In this document: positions 34,935 through 44,346 of the stretch, one piece after another | Numbering within the stretch: position 1 is the first letter of the stretch | Layout: each line of letters begins with the position of its first letter | Origin: Candidatus Sabulitectum sp. | Lineage (GTDB): Bacteria > Fermentibacterota > Fermentibacteria > Fermentibacterales > JCC-6 | Direction: 5' to 3' | Assembly (NCBI GenBank): GCA_023145375.1 | Contig: JAGLDY010000017.1 | Span: forward strand, 19,970-83,969 | DNA: 64,000 nucleotides | Notes under the pieces: generated by a model | Seen by the model: only the letters and a program-made list of their open reading frames with translations | The model's database searches: none | Told to the model about the DNA's origin: nothing | Made by a program: the position numbers and the translations under genes

Positions 34935-35581
34935 TACTTCTGGGCCGCTTCCCAGTCTTTTCTGAACGAATCAAGCCCTTTGTCGGTGAGAGGATGAAGG
35001 ATTGACTTCTTTATCACTGAATAGGGAACAGTTGCAATATGAGCCCCGGCAAGAGCTGCTTCAGTGATGTGATTGGGTGTTCTTATTGAAGCAGCAATTA
35101 TCCTTGTTCTGAACCCATGGATCTCGAACATCTCTGCCAGGTCTTCAACAACCTGCATTCCATTGGATCCTGCGTCATCAAGTCTTCCAACGAATGGGCT
35201 GACAAAGGTGGCGTTTGCACTGGCTGCAAGTAATCCCTGCGCTGCGCTGAAGACAAGAGTTACATTACAGGGAATCCCCTCTTCCTCTAGAACTGCACAT
35301 GCTCCAATTCCTGCAGGAGTACAGGGAAGCTTGATGATCACATTCTCGTGCCAGTTTTTCTTTGCACGACCCTCCTCTATCATCCCCTCCATATCCTCAC
35401 TGATAACCTCGGCACTCACAGGACCGTCCACAATGTCACAGATCTCTCGAATCACCTCAAGGAAATCCCTGCCCTCCCGGGCGATGAGAGTTGGATTGGT
35501 GGTAACCCCTGCAAGAACTCCCCACCCGGCTATTTCCCGTATCTCGTCCACATTTGCGGTATCAATATAAAGTTCCATCAA
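34934..35581 (-). CDS. tal: Transaldolase (short, fructose-6-phosphate-aldolase-like)
   Basis: 215 residues, the short class of transaldolase (TalC/MipB type). MELYIDTANVDEIREIAG at the start, GVTTNPTLI, and the Schiff-base Lys in NVIIKLPCTPAG. Together with the split transketolase it covers the pentose phosphate rearrangements. 8 nt behind the helicase gene on the same strand. Confidence 0.93.
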   Translation of the reverse strand: MMELYIDTANVDEIREIAGWGVLAGVTTNPTLIAREGRDFLEVIREICDIVDGPVSAEVISEDMEGMIEEGRAKKNWHENVIIKLPCTPAGIGACAVLEEEGIPCNVTLVFSAAQGLLAASANATFVSPFVGRLDDAGSNGMQVVEDLAEMFEIHGFRTRIIAASIRTPNHITEAALAGAHIATVPYSVIKKSILHPLTDKGLDSFRKDWEAAQK

Positions 35582-35589
35582 TTTCTCCC

Positions 35590-37770
35590 TTACAGATCCA
35601 GATCTGATCTCTGAGCTTTTTCTTTCAAAACAGGTATCGGAACATAACCGGTAAGCAGGGTCTTGGGTTCATCAAAACCGAAGTTTATCTTCAACTCCCA
35701 CTCACTCCCCCTTCTTTTAGCAGAGACCACAACACCCTTACCATAACGGGGGTGTTTAACAAGATTACCCCTGCTGTACTTCGAGGCGGATTGTGGTGGC
35801 GGAGGTAAAACTATCTTTGATTCCGGCTTCCCCACAGGAGGTACAGGCATATGAGTATCGTGCATTTCATCATCTGCAACCTCAGCCAGGAATCTGCTGG
35901 CTCCCATGGGAAAAGCTCCCGGCCTGGGTCTGTTTGTACACCATGTAAGGAAAAGCCTCTCCCTGGCCCGGGTAATTCCCACGTACAAAAGCCTTCTTTC
36001 TTCCTCCAGATCCTTTGGTGAATACTCCTGGTGTCTTATGTAAGGAAGCAGTCCCTCTTCCAGACCTGAAACAAATACACAGTCAAACTCAAGCCCTTTG
36101 GCGCTGTGAAGGGTCATCAACACAAGCTTATCGTCACCGGAGTATGTATCAGAGCTTGAAAGCAGGCTCTGTTCAGCCAGGAAACCGGGAAGACCACCCT
36201 CGGGATTCCTGGAGTCAAATTCTGCGGCATAGCTCCTTAACTCCCTTATGTTCTCCAGTCTGGTCTCGTCGGCTACCTCGCCAGACCCGTAGAGGTCCAG
36301 AATCCCTGTAAAATCAAGTACCCTGTCAACAATATCGCTGGAGGTATCTCCACTCGCCACGCCATCCATGCAGGAGCGAAGATTCCTGCCCAGGTTCTCA
36401 AGAGCAGTTTGAGCTCTATTGACAATACCGGGGATCGAACCACTTTTCTCGAGGGTGGTTACCACGTCAGTGCCATTCTGCTCCTGCCACTGAAAAAAGT
36501 TCAGCTGTCCCTTTGCCCCTACACCTCTCACTGGCTTGTTCAGAACTCTCCTGAAACTGCCAGTATCAGTCGGGTTAACAATAACTCTGAGATAGGAAAC
36601 CACATCCTTTATCTCAGCTCTCTCAAAGAACCGGACAGTGCCGACAACTTCGTAGGGTATTCTCATTCTGCGGCACATGTTCTCCAGAGGCAGGGACTGG
36701 GCGTTTGTCCTGAAAAGAACAGCGATCTCTTTCCACTCTGTACCGTCGCTGTTCAGGTCGCGGGCTGCAGAAAGTATGAAATGAGCCTCGTCCTCCGGTG
36801 CAACAGTCTGCCTGACCTGAACTTTTTCCCCGGGACCAAGGATGGGTTGGAGAGTTTTTCCGTGTCTGCTCCGGTTGTGCTTAACCAGTGAGGAGGCTGC
36901 CTGAAGAATATTACCTGTGGAACGATAATTGGTCTCCAGTCTAACGGTCTTTACGTCAGGGTACTCATCAGGGAACTGAAGAATGTTCTCTACTCTTGCA
37001 CCGCGCCAGCCGTAGATAGACTGATCATCATCACCAACAACAGTGACTACAGTGTTCACGCCTGCAAATTCCTTCAGTATCTCATTCTGAACTCTGTTGG
37101 TATCCTGGTACTCATCAACAAGAATCCTGGTAAACATATTTGCATAGTATTTCTTTATGTCACTATTTTGACGCATCGCCAGCAGGACCTGTGTCAGCAA
37201 ATCGTCGAAGTCAAAAGCGCCGCACTTCTTCAGTTCCTCGTCGTATTTCTGATAGACTGCAGCAAGTGATTCCTGGTACGGTGTTGATGCGCTGGAAAGG
37301 GCTTCCTCTGCTGATATAATGTCATTCTTCGAGTTTGATATGTATCCCCTCACCGCTCCCACAGTGAGTTTTACAGGAAGCTCAACAGTTTTCAGTATTC
37401 TTCTTAAGAGTGTTTTCTGGTCATCTCCATCGTAAATGGAATAGTTCTCTGAAAATCCCAATGTACGAGCTTCTCTTCTAAGGAACCAGGCGCAGACACC
37501 ATGGAAAGTTCCCATTCTCAGTCTTATACTGTGATCATTCAACTGGGTATAGATCCTCTGCCTCATTTCACCGGCGGCCTTGTTGGTAAAAGTCATGGCA
37601 AGTATCTCCCAGGGCTTTGCGATCCCAGTGTCAATAATCCGGGCAATTTTCGCAGTAAGTACCCTGGTTTTCCCGCTACCGGCACCTGCAAGAACAAGAA
37701 GATGACCGCTATTATACTGTACTGCTTCCTGTTGGTCTTTGTTAAGTGTAATGCTTGATTTTTGTGGCAC
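35590..37770 (-). CDS. pcrA: UvrD/PcrA-family 3'-5' DNA helicase
   Basis: 726 residues. All superfamily 1A motifs are present: LAGAGSGKTRVL (Walker A), LVDEYQDTNRVQ (Walker B), GDDDQSIYGWRGARV, LETNYRSTGNI, VMTLHSAKGLEFDCVF and EEERRLLYVGITRARERL. The C-terminus ends in a Tudor-like PcrA tail (GNLVKHPRYGKGVV, GFDEPKTLL), which favours PcrA over UvrD. It unwinds DNA in repair and replication restart. Confidence 0.94.
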   Translation of the reverse strand: MPQKSSITLNKDQQEAVQYNSGHLLVLAGAGSGKTRVLTAKIARIIDTGIAKPWEILAMTFTNKAAGEMRQRIYTQLNDHSIRLRMGTFHGVCAWFLRREARTLGFSENYSIYDGDDQKTLLRRILKTVELPVKLTVGAVRGYISNSKNDIISAEEALSSASTPYQESLAAVYQKYDEELKKCGAFDFDDLLTQVLLAMRQNSDIKKYYANMFTRILVDEYQDTNRVQNEILKEFAGVNTVVTVVGDDDQSIYGWRGARVENILQFPDEYPDVKTVRLETNYRSTGNILQAASSLVKHNRSRHGKTLQPILGPGEKVQVRQTVAPEDEAHFILSAARDLNSDGTEWKEIAVLFRTNAQSLPLENMCRRMRIPYEVVGTVRFFERAEIKDVVSYLRVIVNPTDTGSFRRVLNKPVRGVGAKGQLNFFQWQEQNGTDVVTTLEKSGSIPGIVNRAQTALENLGRNLRSCMDGVASGDTSSDIVDRVLDFTGILDLYGSGEVADETRLENIRELRSYAAEFDSRNPEGGLPGFLAEQSLLSSSDTYSGDDKLVLMTLHSAKGLEFDCVFVSGLEEGLLPYIRHQEYSPKDLEEERRLLYVGITRARERLFLTWCTNRPRPGAFPMGASRFLAEVADDEMHDTHMPVPPVGKPESKIVLPPPPQSASKYSRGNLVKHPRYGKGVVVSAKRRGSEWELKINFGFDEPKTLLTGYVPIPVLKEKAQRSDLDL

Positions 37771-37828
37771 AGTTATTGCTTTCTATTCAGTGGTTGAGAT
37801 AATTCTTAAAAGAGATGAGGATACCATA

Positions 37829-37918
37829 ATGAACAAACCCGGATTCAGAAGCTGGTTGAAGTTGCTGGTGGCTATGGCAACACTGCTGGTTCTTATTCTG
37901 ACAACATGGCCGGTCTGA
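37829..37918 (+). CDS. Possible 29-residue membrane peptide
   Basis: MNKPGFRSWLKLLVAMATLL and six hydrophobic residues more, ending in TTWPV before TGA. A gatgagg 8 nt ahead of ATG is a good ribosome binding site, and the only plus-strand gene in this stretch would be this one. A basic N-terminus followed by one hydrophobic helix fits a small membrane protein. Only conservation could confirm it. Confidence 0.35.
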   Translation: MNKPGFRSWLKLLVAMATLLVLILTTWPV

Positions 37919-37934
37919 AAACCCCTCCAGATCA

Positions 37935-38011
37935 GTCAAAGTGGATAAAGGATTTATCCGTTTGACCCGGGTTTCCCTGCGGACAATTGGTCGACCCCTC
38001 CGATTGTCCGC
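37935..38011. other. Two hairpins between pcrA and deoC
   Basis: First hairpin: gtcaaa/tttgac outer stem (37935-37940 with 37961-37966) and inner ggataaa/tttatcc. Second: 9-bp gcggacaat/attgtccgc (37979-37987 with 38003-38011). They lie behind the small plus-strand frame and directly beyond the deoC stop, so they may end transcripts from either side, though no long T run follows. Confidence 0.45.
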
Positions 38012-38018
38012 CTTCTTC

Positions 38019-38672
38019 TTATAGACTGTTTTTTCTGCTGCCATTTACTATCGTAATACCACTGCTGGTTCCAATTCTTGAAGCTCCGGCTTCAACCATT
38101 GCAACCGCTTTTTCATAATCTCGAATTCCACCTGAAGCTTTCACCCCTGTTTGAAGACCCACGGTATTCCGCATTAACACAATGTCCGGCACAGTTGCAC
38201 CGCTTTCTGAAAAACCAGTACTGGTTTTTACAAACGCGGCTCCTGCATCCATTGAGATAGAGCATGCGGTTATCTTCTCCTCCCTTGTGAGAAGACATGT
38301 TTCCAGAATGACTTTCACCGGTATCCCTGAAACAGAATCAACGACATCCTTAATAACTCTGAGTACTTCGGAATTCTCCCCCTGCTTCAAGAGACCAACA
38401 GGAAGAACCATGTCAACCTCACCGGCACCTCGTAAAACCACCCATTCAGCCTCTTTTGCAACAAGCGGAGTTGCTCCCAGAGGAAACCCCACAACGGAAC
38501 AGACGAGGGGGTATTCCCCTTCAAGAAGCTCTACCGCAAAAGGAACCCAGACCGGGTTCACACATACAGAACAAAACCTGTACTCAATTGCTTCAGCACA
38601 GAGTTTCTCAATCATGGCTCCTGTTGTGTCCGGTTTCAGAAGGGTATGGTCAATGAGAGAAGCTAAATTCAT
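38019..38672 (-). CDS. deoC: Deoxyribose-phosphate aldolase
   Basis: 217 residues. LIDHTLLKPDTT at the start, VVGFPLGATPLVAKEAE, the Lys of EVDMVLPVG region, the Schiff-base Lys in AAFVKTSTGF and the late VKASGGIRDYEKA. Splits 2-deoxyribose 5-phosphate to glyceraldehyde 3-phosphate and acetaldehyde in nucleoside salvage. No other deo genes are in the window. It starts 6 nt behind the stop of the envelope lipoprotein gene. Confidence 0.94.
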   Translation of the reverse strand: MNLASLIDHTLLKPDTTGAMIEKLCAEAIEYRFCSVCVNPVWVPFAVELLEGEYPLVCSVVGFPLGATPLVAKEAEWVVLRGAGEVDMVLPVGLLKQGENSEVLRVIKDVVDSVSGIPVKVILETCLLTREEKITACSISMDAGAAFVKTSTGFSESGATVPDIVLMRNTVGLQTGVKASGGIRDYEKAVAMVEAGASRIGTSSGITIVNGSRKNSL

Positions 38673-38678
38673 CTGTTT

Positions 38679-39980
38679 CTATAATTCCTCTCTCATAAAT
38701 AGAAGAGTTATCTCACCGGCCTGCACACCCACAGGTTCATGGGTAAAGGTTCTGCCATTAACAGTAACGCTCACAGGCCAGGTTCCAGGAGACACCTGGA
38801 GACGGGCCATCTGAATCTGTGCAGGCAGAGTAAGCCATGCCCGGAGGTCAGCCTGTTCAGTTGCTGCACCGATGATACTTAGAACAAGGCCTACCCCTGA
38901 ACTTACATTCTCGTTGTCTGTAAGCTGTTCAGTGATATTCTCTCCCAGATTAGCCAGACCTGCTTTCACTGCAATGCGAGCTGCTGACCGTACAACATTC
39001 CTGCCAGCCTCATCCTCAAGATTTTTCCTGGCGATGCCATTCAGGTCTTCCACCAGAAAAAGCTCTGTTGATCTTCCCCCTGCAGAAAGAGAGCCGGCTA
39101 CCCGTCTTCTGGGAAAACCGGGGATTATCGGTAGAGACAAACTGTAGACCCTGTCGTCAACATACACGGAGAAGCTGGAGGCTATTCTGGATGAGATATT
39201 GCCCAGCTCAATAACTGCAACTATCTCTCCCATGTCAGCGGTAGGTCCGGACCCCTGCCAGCTCAGTTCCGGCCACTGGTTCTCGAATGTGGACAGGAGG
39301 CTCTCAAAGCCGGTGAAGTTTGCCAGACGCATTGCATCGGACTTAAGCTGATACGGTGCGGAAAGACCGTACTCCTCTGAATAAGTGGAGTCATAAGTGG
39401 TCAGTGCAAGGCGATAGCTGATGAGAGCATCGTCGTAATCACCATCCATCTCGTAGAGAACTCCCATGAAGTACCGGACAAATGCATCATCAGTGTATCT
39501 ATTGGGATTAGACTGGTACCTTGCATTGATCTCTTTCAGCTTCTCATTCACCCGCCTGGCCTCGACAACAGCATCCTCAATATTCCCGGAAGCTGCATAA
39601 CTAGAGGCCAGACAGTAGTTGATGAATACTTTCTCATAGTCCGCACCGCGGAATTCCAGAGCAAGGTCACTGGTGACCATTGACTGTGCCTGCTGCCCCA
39701 GGTCAGTTCCCCGGAGGTTATCACTTAATCTGTCCCCCTGAAGAAGAACGGCCTGGGCAAGTCTCTGCTGCCCGGCATATCTGGCAAGATTACCAAGCTC
39801 CATAAGGTAGAGAAGGCGATCCCTGCCGGTGCTGTCAGGGAAAACTTCCTTCAATCTTGAAATAGCTTCTGAATTAAGGCCTTGATCCATGTCCCTTATA
39901 ACAGGTGCCATGGTGTTTGTGTATGCCACAGCACAGGACATCACAAGAACAGACACTGCAAGAACAAGGATTTTTTTCAT
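38679..39980 (-). CDS. COG3014-like TPR lipoprotein
   Basis: 433 residues. Signal with lipobox VLVMSC (Cys16). Residues about 110-210 hold TPR-like helices (FINYCLASSYAASGNIEDAV, YFMGVLYEMDGDYDDALIS). The C-terminal part is beta-rich with a SVTVNGRTF strand. Overall arrangement resembles COG3014 proteins that occur next to LpoB genes, as here: the lpoB-like gene is directly upstream. A role in peptidoglycan or envelope maintenance is inference from that pairing. Confidence 0.7.
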   Translation of the reverse strand: MKKILVLAVSVLVMSCAVAYTNTMAPVIRDMDQGLNSEAISRLKEVFPDSTGRDRLLYLMELGNLARYAGQQRLAQAVLLQGDRLSDNLRGTDLGQQAQSMVTSDLALEFRGADYEKVFINYCLASSYAASGNIEDAVVEARRVNEKLKEINARYQSNPNRYTDDAFVRYFMGVLYEMDGDYDDALISYRLALTTYDSTYSEEYGLSAPYQLKSDAMRLANFTGFESLLSTFENQWPELSWQGSGPTADMGEIVAVIELGNISSRIASSFSVYVDDRVYSLSLPIIPGFPRRRVAGSLSAGGRSTELFLVEDLNGIARKNLEDEAGRNVVRSAARIAVKAGLANLGENITEQLTDNENVSSGVGLVLSIIGAATEQADLRAWLTLPAQIQMARLQVSPGTWPVSVTVNGRTFTHEPVGVQAGEITLLFMREEL

Positions 39981-39981
39981 G

Positions 39982-40575
39982 CTACCACTCTATGACCTTT
40001 TTGATCTCAGTGGATCCCATCCAGACCTTCAGGGCAGTCTCAACATCGATCAGCTCGATATTCACCTGGTAGAAGATCGCCCTTGTATCATCTGCCTGGT
40101 CTTCAATGGAGTTGACTGTTCCAGTCATCACATAGTCCGCTCCAACCTCACGGCCGAACTCTGCAGCAGTAGAAGGAGATGCAAAGATTGTCTGATCTCT
40201 TCTCTCACCACGGACCTCATCGCGTTCAGCGCCTCCAGCAGCTATCAGGAACTCTCCTGAATTCAGCAGAGATCTTTCGATCTCTGACATAAAAACATCA
40301 ACATTGATGTGCTCTGTACTCTGGTTACGAACTCCACCCACAACAATAACAGGGACCTCTGCTACTCTTCCATCGCTCCTGTCGGTTCGTACGTCAAACC
40401 ATCTTCCGTGAAGGCACTGATCAACAATTGAGTCCGCCACAATGCGGGCATCTGTATCATTCCAGTAACCGCTTAGGTCAGTAACGGTATCTGTTTCGGT
40501 TCTGGTAACTTCCCTGCTTCCACAGGCTGTAACAGCAAGAAGAACAAAAACTGCTGTAATAAGAAACACTTTCAT
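39982..40575 (-). CDS. lpoB: LpoB-like penicillin-binding-protein activator lipoprotein
   Basis: 197 residues. Lipobox LLAVTAC (Cys18), then a DLSGYWNDTDARIVADSIV segment, VPVIVVGGVRNQSTEHINVD and GADYVMTGTVNSIED. These match the LpoB/COG3417 fold. In Enterobacteria LpoB activates PBP1b from the outer membrane. 1 nt from the next gene; its start has a gaaagga-like site (tcctttcag on the plus strand). Confidence 0.82.
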   Translation of the reverse strand: MKVFLITAVFVLLAVTACGSREVTRTETDTVTDLSGYWNDTDARIVADSIVDQCLHGRWFDVRTDRSDGRVAEVPVIVVGGVRNQSTEHINVDVFMSEIERSLLNSGEFLIAAGGAERDEVRGERRDQTIFASPSTAAEFGREVGADYVMTGTVNSIEDQADDTRAIFYQVNIELIDVETALKVWMGSTEIKKVIEW

Positions 40576-40598
40576 TTCCTGACTCCTTTCAGAAATAG

Positions 40599-41390
40599 TT
40601 AAGGAACCTCAATGGCTCCCCTGAATATCACATTGAAATAACCCATGTCTCTGCTGGTGGACGAGATCAGCGGCTCACTGAGAGCCTTGAACAGGGTAAT
40701 GTAAGTTACATCTACTGAAACCGCAGTGGAAGTGGGGTCACCACCGAAAACGGTTCCGGTCAGCTCCCACATTATCCTCTCATTAGCAGAACTGTAGCCG
40801 GCAAACATGGCCTGAGCATTCAGAGTGCCCAGCATCTCGCCCATGGTTGACTGCATCTGCCCTGCAAAAGCCTGCATGGCATCGTAAGAATCCCATGTAT
40901 CTATCAAACCGCTTGAAGCTGCCGCTTCCATCTCCGCCAGCGTGGGCAGCCTCTTTCCGGAATCCGACAGGAAAGACTGAGCTCCACTCCAGGTTATGGC
41001 TGCAACAGGATTCTCAAGACACTGCGAAGGAACTGTTATGCCTCCGCCCTGATCACCTATGAAAGGTGTAAAGACTAGAAACTGCATTGTTTCGTCACCA
41101 CCACCAGTGATGATTATTCCCAGTTCGGTCACACCGAATCCCGATCCATTCAACCATGGAATAAAACCCCTGTATGTAACCGGTTGTTCGTCAATAAAAA
41201 AGGCGGATACATCCACAGTGATCCCGTTAACTTCAACAACTGTTGCAGGTACATAAACCATTCCCTCGGGAGGCTGTGGAAGGTGACAATAAACACAGAA
41301 AGACCCCTCGTTCTCCCCACCGCAAGCTGGGCACTGCCAGGCGGAAGCTGACACGGCAAAGGATGCCAGTATAAGAAGTACCAATCTCAT
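40599..41390 (-). CDS. Exported zinc-ribbon / FGE-sulfatase-like protein
   Basis: 263 residues. Signal peptide (MRLVLLILASFAVSASA), then a zinc ribbon WQCPACGGENEGSFCVYC (two CxxC pairs), then a formylglycine-generating-enzyme-like domain: IDEQPVTYRGFIPWL, NPVAAITWSGAQSFLSDSGKR LPTLAEMEAA region, and NERIMWELTGTVFGG. The catalytic Cys pair of true FGE is not visible, so it is probably a binding or structural member. First gene of the lpoB cluster. An exported zinc ribbon of this cytoplasmic-looking type is unusual. Confidence 0.68.
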   Translation of the reverse strand: MRLVLLILASFAVSASAWQCPACGGENEGSFCVYCHLPQPPEGMVYVPATVVEVNGITVDVSAFFIDEQPVTYRGFIPWLNGSGFGVTELGIIITGGGDETMQFLVFTPFIGDQGGGITVPSQCLENPVAAITWSGAQSFLSDSGKRLPTLAEMEAAASSGLIDTWDSYDAMQAFAGQMQSTMGEMLGTLNAQAMFAGYSSANERIMWELTGTVFGGDPTSTAVSVDVTYITLFKALSEPLISSTSRDMGYFNVIFRGAIEVP

Positions 41391-41415
41391 AAGCGCAAAC
41401 GACCTCCTTGCAAAA

Positions 41416-44274
41416 CTAAAATTCTGTTGACATTGTGAAGTAATACTCGGGTTTCTGACTGACGCTGGACAGATCCGTTCTCCAGGCTATATCAGATCTT
41501 AATACGAAAAAACCAACGTTAAGACGGAATCCAACTCCAAAGGACATCTTGATATCCTTCAGTCTGTACCCTCCCTGGCCTGTGGCACCCTTAAAGGTAC
41601 TCAGATCGTTGGAAACAAAACCCAGGTCAGTGAAGATAACACCTCTGCCACGGGTAATTGTCATGGGGATAGGTGCAGCAAGACTGAGATAGTTTATAAT
41701 GGGGAACCGGAACTCAAGAGATCCAACTCCGTATCTGGTTCCGTTCATTGAAACGTAATCCCAGCCACGAAGAAGATCTGCATAACTGGAATAGAACTGG
41801 TAGACATCTCCCACACCTTCTACATCTCCGGTGCTTCTTCTGTGAGGGAGAGTTCCACCAAGGAAGAATCTCTGCTTGTCTTGACCAAAGCTGATGCCGC
41901 CAGCCAGTCTGGTGGCAAGTGTAACCTCCGAAGATATCCAGGTGTATTCCCGCAGATCCACCATGGCTGTGAAGTACTCTGCGTTGTCCCAGAAACCGGG
42001 TGCGTAATCAAAAACAACGCTCATTCTACTTCCTACACGCGGGCCAACGGCTCCCCACAGAGCATTATCGTAAACCAGGTTGGTTTGAACAGAAAAGATA
42101 TTCTCTCTAAAAAGCAGATCATTTGACCAGAGGCCTTCTCTGGAAAGTCTTCTGTAGTTACCAACCAGGCCAGCTCTGAGTGCCTTTGTGAAGGGATAGT
42201 TAACTTCCAGCATCCCGCCGAGATTTAAATCCCGCACATAATCCCTGTATCCAGCAGAATCCTCAAAAACATACCTGGACACAAAACGGTAAACTGCTCC
42301 ACCAGACTGGAAGCGATGCTTCATGTTGCTGTATAGAACCGCTAGATCCATGTCATTGATCTGTCCGCTGAAGTTGGCCAGAATACCCATCTGGTGCAGA
42401 GCAAGCATATCACTGAAAATAAAGTAGGTGTTGCCGGTAAGCCCAGAGTAAGAATCGAATCCCGCGTTTGCAGAGACATGATCAAGTGAGAACTCAGGTT
42501 GATAGGGAGAAACTCTCCAACTACCGGTCTCATAGTGATTAAATTGCTCAGGCATTCCTCTGTCACCACACACATGAACAGAACATGGAGATTCACATCT
42601 CCTTGTGGTCAGGTCATGGACCACAAACAATCCTGAACCGGACCAGTCAGAAGCCTGGAACAAAGCTATCCCCGATGAATCAGCCCAGGAGGGTGACTTA
42701 GGTGTGATATAAAGGTCAGTAAGTCTCAGGATAGGAAGAGAATCCCCCTGCAGCAGGTAGAAGTTGGGGTTTCCGTACTCTGAAGAAATGAAGATGACAC
42801 CTGAAGGGGTTTCCACAGGTGAAGAAAGATCCTCATGGCAGGAATGTGCCACTTCAAAAGTTCCGTCTGTCTGCCAGCACTGAATGGTTCTTTCCCCCAA
42901 TTCAGGGATCTCGGAAACACACCAGATACCACTCTCTCCCCACCAGAGATCAAATTCCCCCTGTTCATTATCGCTTACCCTGGAAAGGGTCTCAGACCCA
43001 ATGTCATAAAGCCAGATATCCAGAGTAGCGTTTTGAAGGGCACTGAAAGCTATCCGGCCTCCAGTCGGATCCCAAACGGGATCTCTTATCATCTCGAATT
43101 CCAGAGGAAGAGTTACAGGGTCTCCGTCCATGGATGAAATTCTGATACCATCGCCGACCACCTGGTGAAAAGCAACAGCTATTGAGTCTGAGCCTGGAGA
43201 AAAAGCCATTGTTCTGTACATTGGTGAAACCGATTCCTCGAATACACCGCCACCACTCACAGGTCTGAATATCTCCTCACCGTCCACCGCTGAACGAACC
43301 ACTCCGGAAAAGCGGGCATGGTGGTATTCGCATCCAGCAACCTTGGATCCATCAGGCGAAATAACGGGTCCTGCAAGAACAACCCGGGAAGCCCTGTGAC
43401 CCTCTCCCTGAATAATAGGTGTCCCTAAATCGGAAGGGCTTTCCCCATCTATCACATCTGCCCAGTAGGTTTCTCTGGCCCATTCAATAAATCTTTCGCT
43501 GAACTGATCAACTGTCATACCGAATGCTTCCCGAATGGAACCCTCGATACCGTCCTGGCCTCTCATGTGCCTTACAAAATCGTGATATCTCTCTTCACCG
43601 TAACGCTCGTTCATGAAATGGTAGATCGCCTGGCCCTCACGGTAAACCAGGTAGTCTCCCCTGTGGTTGAGTTCTCCCACAGTAGCAATGGAGTTGTTGA
43701 TGACCATATCTCTGAACTCGATCTCACTGGCAGTATCCCATCCAAGAGATGTGTACTCTGCCAGACCCTCCATCACCCAAAGTGGAGCTTTGCTTCTAAC
43801 AATATCTAAAAGCCTTCTACGATAAAGCATATCGAACACATAAGCATGATTAAGTTCATGGGCGAGGACATGTCTGTATTCGCTCCATATTCCTGTGTAA
43901 GGCACGGCAATTCTGCCTTTGTAGAACTCAGTGAACCCACCAACACCCTCACCCATGTCCCCCTGCATCAGTGTTGTCTGCCTGAACCGGGAAGGAGAAC
44001 GGTAGATAATTATGGGGATCGGGTCAGAAGGAAGATAATCGAAGGTGTCTCCCAACAGACGAATCTCCCTCTCTGCAATAACAACGGTGCTTTCCGCTAC
44101 ACTTTCAGTTCCTGCCTCATAGTAAACATGGAAATGGGTAGAATGGATCATCCACCAGTCATCATCTGTTCCAGTTATCTTCGTTCTACCATACTCAGTG
44201 GCAAACAAGGACAGAGAAATCAGCAAAGGTATAAAAATAAAGATCCTCAAGATTCTCCCTTCAGAAGAAACCAC
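41416..44274 (-). CDS. Gluzincin-like peptidase, TolB-type propeller and outer membrane barrel in one chain
   Basis: 952 residues. Signal peptide, then a zinc peptidase domain (about 40-270) with HELNH at 139-143 and the downstream WVMEGLAEY Glu, as in peptidase MA-like families. A TolB/WD40-like propeller follows (about 290-590) with SPDGSKVAGCEY and DPTGGRIAFSAL blades. The last about 330 residues are a BamA/Omp85-like surface-antigen barrel ending in an aromatic (YYFTMSTEF), with GRGVIFTDLGFVS near the end. It is probably an outer membrane protein with periplasmic protease and propeller parts. Substrate unknown. Confidence 0.8.
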   Translation of the reverse strand: MVSSEGRILRIFIFIPLLISLSLFATEYGRTKITGTDDDWWMIHSTHFHVYYEAGTESVAESTVVIAEREIRLLGDTFDYLPSDPIPIIIYRSPSRFRQTTLMQGDMGEGVGGFTEFYKGRIAVPYTGIWSEYRHVLAHELNHAYVFDMLYRRRLLDIVRSKAPLWVMEGLAEYTSLGWDTASEIEFRDMVINNSIATVGELNHRGDYLVYREGQAIYHFMNERYGEERYHDFVRHMRGQDGIEGSIREAFGMTVDQFSERFIEWARETYWADVIDGESPSDLGTPIIQGEGHRASRVVLAGPVISPDGSKVAGCEYHHARFSGVVRSAVDGEEIFRPVSGGGVFEESVSPMYRTMAFSPGSDSIAVAFHQVVGDGIRISSMDGDPVTLPLEFEMIRDPVWDPTGGRIAFSALQNATLDIWLYDIGSETLSRVSDNEQGEFDLWWGESGIWCVSEIPELGERTIQCWQTDGTFEVAHSCHEDLSSPVETPSGVIFISSEYGNPNFYLLQGDSLPILRLTDLYITPKSPSWADSSGIALFQASDWSGSGLFVVHDLTTRRCESPCSVHVCGDRGMPEQFNHYETGSWRVSPYQPEFSLDHVSANAGFDSYSGLTGNTYFIFSDMLALHQMGILANFSGQINDMDLAVLYSNMKHRFQSGGAVYRFVSRYVFEDSAGYRDYVRDLNLGGMLEVNYPFTKALRAGLVGNYRRLSREGLWSNDLLFRENIFSVQTNLVYDNALWGAVGPRVGSRMSVVFDYAPGFWDNAEYFTAMVDLREYTWISSEVTLATRLAGGISFGQDKQRFFLGGTLPHRRSTGDVEGVGDVYQFYSSYADLLRGWDYVSMNGTRYGVGSLEFRFPIINYLSLAAPIPMTITRGRGVIFTDLGFVSNDLSTFKGATGQGGYRLKDIKMSFGVGFRLNVGFFVLRSDIAWRTDLSSVSQKPEYYFTMSTEF

Positions 44275-44346
44275 CCCACAATCTATGTATTATAGCATCG
44301 AGAGCCGGGAATGTGCCCGTTCTCTCTTCCTTTGCATATTAGAGAC

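Noticed and set aside
35073..35570. 165-codon plus-strand frame over transaldolase
   Set aside because: Antisense shadow of the catalytic Lys region of a clear transaldolase.
38182..38814. 210-codon plus-strand frame over deoC
   Set aside because: Antisense of deoC, low-complexity Ser/Thr composition and no domain.
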